64,000 nt of DNA from Pseudomonas fragi (GTDB lineage: Bacteria; Pseudomonadota; Gammaproteobacteria; Pseudomonadales; Pseudomonadaceae), in assembly GCF_900105835.1 (NCBI RefSeq), contig NZ_LT629783.1:4610501-4674500 (forward strand), written 5' to 3'. Below are positions 18,345 through 25,529 of this stretch, piece after piece (the first letter of the stretch is position 1; every line of letters begins with the position of its first letter). Position numbers and translations under genes: made by a program. The notes under the pieces are model-generated. The model did no database searches. It saw only the letters and a list, made by a program, of their open reading frames with translations, and was not told where the DNA came from.

Positions 18345-19115
18345 TCAGTCGTAAATCGACTTCTTTTTCCAGTCCGCATCGGCTTCGTCGGTTTTCAAGC
18401 CTTCAGTCAGCTCGTTCACTTCGCCCGTATTCGGCGCGAGTGCGCTTTGCACCTGTGCGTCGGCGCGGGCCAGCTGTGCTTCAAAGTCCTTCAGCGGGGC
18501 GTTGTACATGGCCGGCACCGGCTGTTTGCGCAAATACTGCACGGCGCGCTCGAAAGCCAGGCGGGCCTGGGCCGGCTGGTTTTTCTGTAAGGCGAGCTTG
18601 CCCAGGTTGTTGAAGAACTCGATATGCACCACCACCAACAAGTGGCGAATCTCTTTAAGCCATTGCTTGGCTTCATTAGTAGGCAGAAAACCATCCTGCG
18701 CAGCACGGGTAATCTGGCCGTGCAGGGTTTCCAGCAAGAAGCGCACGTCCTTGGCCTTGGCCTCGCTCATGATGGGGTTGGGCGGGTTGTTGACCGGGAT
18801 CGACTCGCCTTTGCCAATCAAGCCCGTGAGTTCGGCCACTTGCGCCTTCAAGTCGGCGCTGGATTTGTGCAGCAGTAACAGACGCTGCAGGGCGTTGAGT
18901 TCCAGGCGCGTGATCAGCAGTTTGAGGGCAGGGGACATCAGTTGCCCGGGAAACGTTTCGTTGACCTCGCTGCAGCGGCGCACGCGGTCATTGAGCTCGA
19001 CCTTGAGGCGGGCCTTCTCCAGTTTGTTGTTTTCCACTACATGGTTGATGTAGACGATGGCGATCAATAGTGCGATCCCGGCGACGACAAGCAGGGCGAT
19101 CATGGAGGGCGTCAA
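18345..19115 (-). CDS. Membrane-anchored protein with TPR-like C-terminus, function unknown
   Basis: I do not recognise a named family. The 256-residue product begins with one membrane helix (MIALLVVAGIALLIAIVYI) followed by a charged, helix-rich, probably coiled-coil region (VENNKLEKARLKVELNDR) and, near residues 185-215, a tetratricopeptide-like stretch (NLGKLALQKNQPAQARLAF). It is likely an inner-membrane protein with a soluble domain, possibly a scaffold. The TTG at 19115 is chosen because AGAAGAGG lies eight bases upstream; ATG at 19103 is the alternative, and a frame reaching 19229 adds non-hydrophobic residues of doubtful reality. The gene stands alone between a REPIN and the tRNA cluster. 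Confidence 0.75.
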   Translation of the reverse strand: MTPSMIALLVVAGIALLIAIVYINHVVENNKLEKARLKVELNDRVRRCSEVNETFPGQLMSPALKLLITRLELNALQRLLLLHKSSADLKAQVAELTGLIGKGESIPVNNPPNPIMSEAKAKDVRFLLETLHGQITRAAQDGFLPTNEAKQWLKEIRHLLVVVHIEFFNNLGKLALQKNQPAQARLAFERAVQYLRKQPVPAMYNAPLKDFEAQLARADAQVQSALAPNTGEVNELTEGLKTDEADADWKKKSIYD

Positions 19116-19345
19116 CGTTAAAACCTCTTCTGGTTGTGGGTGCGCTGTCTCGGTGAGGTCGGGTCGCCTGGGTATATAGAGAGGCTGAAGATCGACGGGC
19201 AGCAAACTGCCATCACTGAGGTTGGGCAATCATAACCCCTTGTAGGGTGCCGGAATATAGGCGTCAGGAGCTTGGCTTGAGACTCCGTAGGAAAACGCCT
19301 TAATAGGGGGGAAGTCATTGATTTCAATATATTTTCATATTGGGG

Positions 19346-19374
19346 TTGACGACCTTCCAATCCATCCCTAGAAT
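19346..19374 (+). promoter_or_regulatory. Sigma-70 promoter of the tRNA-Glu/Gly cluster
   Basis: TTGACG at 19346-19351 and TAGAAT at 19369-19374 are separated by exactly 17 bases, followed by the GC-rich GCGCGCC typical of stable-RNA promoters, about 55 bases before the first tRNA. The interval 19116-19345 upstream shows only AT-rich sequence and the start region of the minus-strand gene. Confidence 0.8.
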
Positions 19375-19435
19375 GCGCGCCAATTGCAGCGTAAAGCAAA
19401 CAGCCAAACGCTTGTAACCAGTGAAGTTGTAGTGT

Positions 19436-19511
19436 GTCCCCTTCGTCTAGTGGCCTAGGACACCGCCCTTTCACGGCGGTAACAGGGGTTCGAGTCCCCT
19501 AGGGGACGCCA
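19436..19511 (+). tRNA. tRNA-Glu(UUC), copy 1
   Basis: A 76-base cloverleaf starts GTCCCC and ends with encoded CCA. The anticodon arm CCGCC-CTTTCAC-GGCGG carries TTC, and GGTTCGAGTCC forms the T loop. It is the first gene of the cluster. Confidence 0.97.
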
Positions 19512-19513
19512 TT

Positions 19514-19589
<76 letters not shown>

Positions 19590-19690
19590 TTTTTAAGCAG
19601 CTTTGCTTTCGGGCGAAGTTGAGTGAAAGCCAAGAGACTAACATTTTTTAGTGATCTGGCACTGAAATGTACGTGTGCATTTCGGGCAAC

Positions 19691-19766
19691 GTCCCCTTCG
19701 TCTAGTGGCCTAGGACACCGCCCTTTCACGGCGGTAACAGGGGTTCGAGTCCCCTAGGGGACGCCA
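19691..19766 (+). tRNA. tRNA-Glu(UUC), copy 2
   Basis: The sequence is identical to the copy at 19436, including the TTC anticodon and encoded CCA. The preceding 101-base spacer has no strong promoter of its own, which suggests co-transcription. Confidence 0.97.
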
Positions 19767-19771
19767 TTATT

Positions 19772-19847
<76 letters not shown>

Positions 19848-19948
19848 TTTTTAAGCAGCTTTGCTTTCGGGCGAAGTTGAGTGAAAGCCAAGAGACTAAC
19901 GTTTGTTAGTGATCTGGCACTGAAATGTACGTGTGCATTTCGGGCAAC

Positions 19949-20024
19949 GTCCCCTTCGTCTAGTGGCCTAGGACACCGCCCTTTCACGGCGGTAACAGGG
20001 GTTCGAGTCCCCTAGGGGACGCCA
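19949..20024 (+). tRNA. tRNA-Glu(UUC), copy 3
   Basis: The sequence is identical to the two earlier tRNA-Glu copies. The spacer before it differs from the first spacer by two substitutions. Confidence 0.97.
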
Positions 20025-20029
20025 TTATT

Positions 20030-20105
<76 letters not shown>

Positions 20106-20147
20106 AATTTTGTTTTTTGGAGCTACGCAGTTGCAAAAAACACTCAG

Positions 20148-20175
20148 AAAGCAGCCTTAGGGCTGCTTTTTGCGT
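20148..20175 (+). terminator. Terminator of the tRNA cluster
   Basis: AAAGCAGCC pairs with GGCTGCTTT around TTAG and runs into a T tract, consistent with the end of the polycistronic tRNA transcript. Confidence 0.85.
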
Positions 20176-20292
20176 TTCCGGGTTTTGCTTTTCTTGCTCC
20201 GCGTAAACGCTTCTAAGCTGATAACCAATCGATCTGCAAGAAAACCCCGGCTGGCGCCACACAAGAATTCAAACCTGATTTGAGTTCTTCAG

Positions 20293-21234
20293 ATGTCGTA
20301 TTACTTCGATAGCGCCCAGCAACGGGACATCCAGGCCTTGTCCCTTACCTTCACCGGTCGAACCCAGTGGCCTACCTGGTTTTTGCTGCTTGCCGTACCC
20401 GCTGCCTGGTTCGCCTTGCTGCTGGGCAGTCCGCTGCTCGGCGCGGGCTGGACGATTGTGCTGCTGATTCCGGTGGTTGTGTTATGGATGTCGGTGCAGC
20501 ACGAACTGCTGCATGGCCATCCCACCCGTTTCAATGGCCTTAACAAAGTGCTGGGCTACGCCCCGTTTGCCCTGTGGTATCCCTACACTCTGTATCGCGA
20601 CAGCCATTTGCAGCATCACCGCGATCATGACCTGACCCTTCCCGGTATCGACCCCGAAAGCCGCTATATGACTCAGGCTCACTGGCAAGGCAGTTCGAAA
20701 CTGTTGCGCGGTCTGCTCTGGCTGAACAAAACGGTGCCCGGCCGCTTGCTGGTGGGGCCGCCCCTGGCGTTGTACGGTATGGCCAGAGAAGAGCTGCAAC
20801 GCCTGCGCAGTGGCGACCGGCAAGCCTGGTGTATGTGGCTGACCCACGGTTTTTTTACCCTGCTGATGTTTGCCTTTATTGCGTACTGCAGCGAACTGGC
20901 CGTTTGGCAGTATGTGTTTCTGGTCACCGTACCGGTTTTGTCAGTGGGCATGGTCCGTTCCTTTTATGAGCACCGCCCCGCAGTCCGGCCGGAACAGCGA
21001 ACGGTACTCAATGAAGCCGGTTGGCCCTGGACCTGGCTGTTCCTGAACCTCAATTTGCATCTGGTGCACCATGATTTACCGAGTTTGCCGTGGTTTTACC
21101 TGCCCAGGGTCTACCGGGCGCGGCGCGCGCAGTGGCAGCAACGCAGTGGTGGTTTCCTGGTGCAAGGCTACGGTGAGCTGATTCGTCGTCACGCGGTGCA
21201 GGCGATTGATAGCCCGCAGCATCCGTTCAGTTAA
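20293..21234 (+). CDS. Membrane fatty acid desaturase
   Basis: The 313-residue product has the three histidine clusters of integral-membrane di-iron desaturases or hydroxylases: HELLHGH near residue 76, HLQHH near residue 105 and HLVHH near residue 262. Hydrophobic segments around residues 28-65 and 185-225 fit the four-helix membrane plan. It probably acts on acyl lipids in the inner membrane, but the substrate (acyl chain, carotenoid or alkane-like) cannot be deduced. It starts at ATG 20293 and is followed 18 bases later by a PhnD-like gene on the same strand, suggesting an operon. Confidence 0.85.
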   Translation: MSYYFDSAQQRDIQALSLTFTGRTQWPTWFLLLAVPAAWFALLLGSPLLGAGWTIVLLIPVVVLWMSVQHELLHGHPTRFNGLNKVLGYAPFALWYPYTLYRDSHLQHHRDHDLTLPGIDPESRYMTQAHWQGSSKLLRGLLWLNKTVPGRLLVGPPLALYGMAREELQRLRSGDRQAWCMWLTHGFFTLLMFAFIAYCSELAVWQYVFLVTVPVLSVGMVRSFYEHRPAVRPEQRTVLNEAGWPWTWLFLNLNLHLVHHDLPSLPWFYLPRVYRARRAQWQQRSGGFLVQGYGELIRRHAVQAIDSPQHPFS

Positions 21235-21252
21235 TTACTAAAGGTGCCTTCC

Positions 21253-22044
21253 ATGTCTGGCCGTTATGCCGAATTGGCAATGTATGTAGCCCCCCAGCAA
21301 GTCAGCCAGGCCAATGAGCAGTGGTTGACCCGCATTCTCGAGCTGTTGCAGCAACCGCGTGGTGATGCCCGGGGCCTGGATTCACTGGCGCTGTGGCGGT
21401 CTGCGCACCTGTTGCTCAGCCAGACCTGCGGCTACCCGCTGTTGACCCAGTTGCGCGGGCAGGTGCAAGTGATCGGTCGCCCGCAGTACGAATGGCCTGA
21501 CAGCAGTGGCGGTGAGCATTGCAGTGTGATTGTCAGCCGTGATGCAGACCCGCGCCGCGATCTGGGCGCTTTTGCGGGCAGCCGCGGGGTGATCAATGAT
21601 CTGCACTCCAACAGCGGCATGAATCTGTTGCGCCATCGCCTTGCGCCCCTGCAGCGCGGCGGGCGCTTTTTTGCCTCAGTGGCCGTTAGCGGGGCGCACC
21701 GGCAAAGCCTGCGCTGGGTGCGTGAAGGCTGGGCAGACCTGGCCGCCATCGACAGCGTGACCTTTGCCTACCTGGCCCGTTATGCCCCGGCAGAAGTTGC
21801 CGGGCTGCGGGTTGTGGCGCGTACGGCCTCCAGCCCGACCCTGCCTTACATCACTGCCCTCAATGCCGGACCTGACGGCGCTGAGCGGATTCGCCAGGCA
21901 ATGAATACTGCCTTGCTGCAATTACCCGAGGTCGCTGCAACCCTGGGGCTGCGGGAAGTTTTACCCGCCAGCGAAGCAAACTATCTGAAGGTTCTCGATT
22001 ATCGGCAGGAGGCGACTGAATTCGGGTATGGGGTGTTGCAGTAA
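21253..22044 (+). CDS. PhnD-like substrate-binding-fold protein without signal peptide
   Basis: The 263-residue product resembles the PhnD/SsuA-like periplasmic binding fold (phosphate/phosphonate ABC solute-binding family): VIVSRDADPRRDLGAFAGSR, the ND-S-SGMNLLRH region, and WADLAAIDSVTFAYL followed by RVVARTASSPTLPYI. The N-terminus (MSGRYAELAMYVAP) is not a signal peptide or lipobox, and no permease or ATPase adjoins, so it is unlikely to serve a phosphonate transporter. Such orphan forms are sometimes sensory or metabolic proteins. The ATG at 21253 is preceded by AAGGTG. It probably shares a transcript with the desaturase. Confidence 0.75.
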   Translation: MSGRYAELAMYVAPQQVSQANEQWLTRILELLQQPRGDARGLDSLALWRSAHLLLSQTCGYPLLTQLRGQVQVIGRPQYEWPDSSGGEHCSVIVSRDADPRRDLGAFAGSRGVINDLHSNSGMNLLRHRLAPLQRGGRFFASVAVSGAHRQSLRWVREGWADLAAIDSVTFAYLARYAPAEVAGLRVVARTASSPTLPYITALNAGPDGAERIRQAMNTALLQLPEVAATLGLREVLPASEANYLKVLDYRQEATEFGYGVLQ

Positions 22045-22174
22045 TGGCGTGAATATTAATAGCTTAAACGAATAACCAAATGTTTTTTTAGTATTTAAAT
22101 TGCATAAAACCTTTTGCTAGCATCGCCGCACCGGATCACCGGACATACCGTTCTACTTACTTTCTGGAGCCTCT

Positions 22175-22714
22175 ATGTCCGGCGCCGACTTCGCTCACCG
22201 CGATCATGTGAGCCAGCTTTATCGCACCCACTATTTGTGGCTGCATGCACGATTGTGCCGTTACCTCGATTCCAGCAGCTACGCTGAAGACATTGCAGCC
22301 GATACGTTTGCCCAGCTTTTAAGTGCCCCTCAAAGCCTGGTCATTCGTGAACCGCGTGCGCTGTTGACGACTATCGCCCGGCGTTTGATCTTTCAACTGT
22401 GGCGTCGCCGGGATGTGGAGCGGGCCTATCTGATGAGCGTGCAACAGCAAGAACCCCTGCATTCACCCTCGCCAGAAACACTGGCCCAGGCCCTCCAGGC
22501 CCTGCAAGTGATTGACGCCCGGCTTGATGGTTTGCCCGACAAGGTCAAGGAAACCTTCGTGCTGTCACGGGTCAATGGCCTGACCTACCCCGAAATTGCC
22601 CAACAACTGGGAATTTCCCGGCGCAGCGTCAGTCACTACATGGTTCGTGCACTCAAGCGCTGCGCCATTGCGCAATCACCCTACCGCCCCTCCATAACAA
22701 GAGAATCCCCATGA
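22175..22714 (+). CDS. ECF-type RNA polymerase sigma factor (FecI-like)
   Basis: The 179-residue product has sigma region 2 (YAEDIAADTFAQLLSAP) and region 4 (LPDKVKETFVLSRVNGLTYPEIAQQLGISRRSVSHYMVRAL), closest to the FecI iron-starvation group by eye. No FecR-type anti-sigma or TonB receptor gene is adjacent, which is unusual for that group. Instead its stop overlaps the ATG of a betaine-type ABC binding protein (ATGA), so the two are translationally coupled. The AT-rich 130 bases upstream should contain its promoter. The signal it responds to is unknown; control of the following transporter is an inference from coupling. Confidence 0.87.
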   Translation: MSGADFAHRDHVSQLYRTHYLWLHARLCRYLDSSSYAEDIAADTFAQLLSAPQSLVIREPRALLTTIARRLIFQLWRRRDVERAYLMSVQQQEPLHSPSPETLAQALQALQVIDARLDGLPDKVKETFVLSRVNGLTYPEIAQQLGISRRSVSHYMVRALKRCAIAQSPYRPSITRESP

Positions 22715-23730
22715 GTAACTTGAAAAAATGGCTCGGTGGGCCGCTGTTGGCCGTGGCCCTTGTCGCTCAGCCAGTACTGGCCGAGCAGAAAACCCCGGTT
22801 CACTTCGGTGATATCACCTGGGAAAGCGGCAGCCTGATTACCGAAGTACTACGCCTTATTACCGAAAAAGGCTACGACGTGGCTACGGACACACTGCCGG
22901 GCAGCACGGTCAGCCTGGAAGCCGCACTGGCCAAAAACGATATCCAGGTGATTGGAGAAGAGTGGGCAGGGCGTAGCCCGGTGTGGATCAAGGCCGAAGC
23001 CGAAGGCAAGGTGCAGGGCCTGGGCGATATCGTCAAGAACGCCAGTGAAGGCTGGTGGGTGCCGGAATATGTGATCAAAGGCGACCCGGAAAAAGGCATC
23101 AAGCCAGTGGCGCCGGACTTGAAGTCTGTCAACGATCTGGCGCGCTACAAAGATGTTTTCCGTGATCAGGAAGACCCGTCTCGCGGTCGCTTTCTGAACA
23201 GTCCTACTGGCTGGACCTCTGAAATCGTCAATAGCCAGAAGCTCAAGGCCTACGGCCTGGACAAGGACTTCGTGAACTTCCGTACCGGCTCCGGCGCGGC
23301 GCTGGATGCCGAGGTCAGTTCATCAATCAAGCGTGGCAAACCGGTGTTGTTCTACTACTGGTCGCCCACCCCGCTGATTGGCCGTTACAAGCTGATCAAG
23401 CTCGAAGAGCCTGCCTTTGATGCCGAAGCCTGGAAAACCCTGGCCGACGTCAATAACCCAAACCCCAAGGGCACTCGTTCGTTGCCGGCGAAACTGGCCA
23501 TCGGCGTGTCGACGCCGTTCAGCCAGCAATACCCGCAACTGGTCGAGTTCTACCAGAAGGTCGATTTCCCCATCGATCTGCTGAACACCACCCTGGCGCA
23601 GATGAGCGAAAAACGCACCGAGCCGCGCAAGGCCGCGCAGGCCTTTTTGCGTGAGCAACCGCAGATCTGGCACGCCTGGGTCACTCCAGAAGCTGCGGCC
23701 AAGGTCGATGCGGCGCTTAAAGCGAATTAA
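22711..23730 (+). CDS. Glycine betaine/choline-type ABC transporter, periplasmic binding protein
   Basis: The 339-residue precursor starts with a signal peptide (LAVALVAQPVLA) and has the OpuAC-type fold: HFGDITWESGSLITEVL, the LPGSTVSLEAALAKNDIQV region and a C-terminal WHAWVTPEAA. Such proteins capture quaternary amines such as betaine, choline or carnitine in the periplasm. Permease and ATPase genes follow directly. The start overlaps the sigma-factor stop by four bases. The aromatic-cage residues that set specificity cannot be assigned without alignment, so the substrate is open. Confidence 0.87.
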   Translation: MSNLKKWLGGPLLAVALVAQPVLAEQKTPVHFGDITWESGSLITEVLRLITEKGYDVATDTLPGSTVSLEAALAKNDIQVIGEEWAGRSPVWIKAEAEGKVQGLGDIVKNASEGWWVPEYVIKGDPEKGIKPVAPDLKSVNDLARYKDVFRDQEDPSRGRFLNSPTGWTSEIVNSQKLKAYGLDKDFVNFRTGSGAALDAEVSSSIKRGKPVLFYYWSPTPLIGRYKLIKLEEPAFDAEAWKTLADVNNPNPKGTRSLPAKLAIGVSTPFSQQYPQLVEFYQKVDFPIDLLNTTLAQMSEKRTEPRKAAQAFLREQPQIWHAWVTPEAAAKVDAALKAN

Positions 23731-23751
23731 CCTCTTGAACGCGAGCACTGC

Positions 23752-24603
23752 ATGTTTCCTGACAATCTGACGTTTTCCATCGCAGGATGGGTCAACGACG
23801 GGGTTGATGCGCTGGTCAGCAACTACGGCGATGTGTTTCGGCACATCTCCGACACGTTGCTGTGGGCCATCGTCAACCTTGAAAACCTGCTGCGCCTGAC
23901 CCCCTGGTGGCTGATGCTGGCCATCGTCGGGGTGATTGCCTGGCATGCCACGCGCAAAGTCGTCAGCACCTTGCTGCTCGTCGGCCTGCTATTTCTGGTC
24001 GGGGCTGTCGGGCTGTGGGACAAGCTCATGCAAACCCTGGCATTGATGATGGTAGCCACGGTCATTTCGGTGCTGTTGGGCATCCCCCTGGGGATCCTCG
24101 CCGCCCGCAACAACCGCCTGCGCTCGCTGCTGATGCCGCTGCTGGACATCATGCAGACCATGCCCAGCTTCGTGTACCTGATCCCGGTGCTGATGCTGTT
24201 TGGCCTGGGCAAGGTGCCAGCGATTTTTGCCACTGTGATCTATGCGGTGCCACCGCTGATCCGCCTGACCGACCTGGGCCTGCGCCAGGTTGACCGCGAG
24301 GTCATGGAGGCCATCAACGCCTTTGGCGCCACGCCTTGGCAGCAGTTGTTCGGCGTGCAATTGCCGCTGGCCATGCCGAGCATCATGGCCGGGATCAACC
24401 AGACCACCATGATGGCGCTGTCGATGGTGGTGATTGCCTCGATGATCGGCGCCCGAGGCCTGGGCGAGGATGTGCTGGTGGGCATCCAGACCCTCAACGT
24501 GGGCAAGGGCCTGGAGGCCGGGCTGGCGATCGTGATTCTGGCGGTGGTCATCGACCGTATTACCCAGGCCTATGGCCGCCCGCGGCACGGGGATCAGAAA
24601 TGA
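23752..24603 (+). CDS. Betaine-type ABC transporter permease (ProW/OpuAB-like)
   Basis: The 283-residue inner-membrane protein has six or more hydrophobic segments and the coupling-helix region with EAINAFGATPWQQLFGVQLPLA, typical of binding-protein-dependent permeases. Features such as IPLGILAARNNRLRSLLMPLLD followed by IMQTMPSFVYLIPVLMLFG match the glycine betaine group. It follows the binding-protein gene by 21 bases and overlaps the ATPase start by four. The long N-terminal part with an extra helix (WWLMLAIVGVIAW) is normal for the ProW group. Confidence 0.88.
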   Translation: MFPDNLTFSIAGWVNDGVDALVSNYGDVFRHISDTLLWAIVNLENLLRLTPWWLMLAIVGVIAWHATRKVVSTLLLVGLLFLVGAVGLWDKLMQTLALMMVATVISVLLGIPLGILAARNNRLRSLLMPLLDIMQTMPSFVYLIPVLMLFGLGKVPAIFATVIYAVPPLIRLTDLGLRQVDREVMEAINAFGATPWQQLFGVQLPLAMPSIMAGINQTTMMALSMVVIASMIGARGLGEDVLVGIQTLNVGKGLEAGLAIVILAVVIDRITQAYGRPRHGDQK

Positions 24604-25421
24604 GCGTCAACAAAATAGAAGTGCGCAACGTGTTCAAGGTGTTCGGCAATCGTGAAAAAGACGTGCTGGCCATGATCCGCGCAGGCAAGAGCAAGGAGCA
24701 GGTGCTGGCCGAAACCGGCTGCGTGGTGGGCATCAACGATTTGTCGCTGTCGATCGCGGCCGGGGAGGTGTTCGTCATCATGGGCTTGTCCGGTTCGGGC
24801 AAGTCCACGCTGGTACGTCATCTCAATCGCCTGATCGACCCCAGCAGCGGGCAGATCCTGGTGGACGGTGAAGATATCCTGGAATACGACATGCCGGCCC
24901 TGCGCCATTTTCGCCGGCACAAGATCAGCATGGTGTTTCAGAACTTTGGCCTGTTGCCGCACCGCAACGTGCTGGATAACGTCGCCTATGGTTTGAAAGT
25001 GCGCGGCGAGAGCACGGCGCAATGCCAGGCGCGGGCTCGCCACTGGATTACAGTGGTCGGCCTGCAGGGGTACGAGCAGGCCTTTATTCATCAGCTGTCG
25101 GGCGGCATGCGCCAGCGTGTCGGCCTGGCGCGGGCATTGGCCACCGACACCGATATTATCCTGATGGATGAGGCTTTCAGCGCCCTCGACCCGTTGATCC
25201 GCGCCGAGATGCAGGACCAGTTGCTCGAACTGCAGCGTACCCTGCAAAAAACCATCGTGTTTATCACCCATGACCTGGACGAGGCATTGCGCATCGGCAA
25301 TCGCATCGCCGTGCTCAAGGATGGCCAGTTGATCCAGGTGGGTACCCCCCACGAGATCCTGCATGCGCCGGCGGATGATTACGTCGACCGCTTTGTCCAG
25401 CGTCGGCGTACCAGCGCCTAG
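24600..25421 (+). CDS. Betaine-type ABC transporter ATPase (ProV/OpuAA-like)
   Basis: The 273-residue ATPase has Walker A GLSGSGKST, the signature LSGGMRQRVGLARAL, Walker B IILMDEAFSALDP and the H-loop FITHDLDEAL. The N-terminal KSKEQVLAETG insertion before the P-loop is typical of the betaine-uptake subfamily. There is no C-terminal CBS pair, unlike classical OpuAA/ProV, so the osmosensing CBS module is missing and the transporter may serve nutrition rather than osmoprotection. The start ATG overlaps the permease stop. A hairpin follows. Confidence 0.9.
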   Translation: MSVNKIEVRNVFKVFGNREKDVLAMIRAGKSKEQVLAETGCVVGINDLSLSIAAGEVFVIMGLSGSGKSTLVRHLNRLIDPSSGQILVDGEDILEYDMPALRHFRRHKISMVFQNFGLLPHRNVLDNVAYGLKVRGESTAQCQARARHWITVVGLQGYEQAFIHQLSGGMRQRVGLARALATDTDIILMDEAFSALDPLIRAEMQDQLLELQRTLQKTIVFITHDLDEALRIGNRIAVLKDGQLIQVGTPHEILHAPADDYVDRFVQRRRTSA

Positions 25422-25434
25422 CGATATCCTGATA

Positions 25435-25456
25435 CCGCACGCAGTGCGGGTTTGTT
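25435..25456 (+). terminator. Possible terminator after the betaine ABC operon
   Basis: CCGCAC pairs with GTGCGG around GCA and is followed by TTTGTTG, 14 bases past the ATPase stop. A second GC-rich palindrome, GCCCTGC...GCAGGGC, lies near 25480-25500. Confidence 0.55.
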
Positions 25457-25529
25457 GCGTTCAATCAGGCAATCCGGTTCTGCCCTGCACGGGCAGGGCC
25501 CTGTCTGCCATCCAACGCGATGAACTGCC

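Noticed and set aside
22175..22714. Calling the sigma factor a true FecI with a siderophore receptor
   Set aside because: No fecR or TonB-dependent receptor gene is near, so the iron-starvation assignment is not supported by context.
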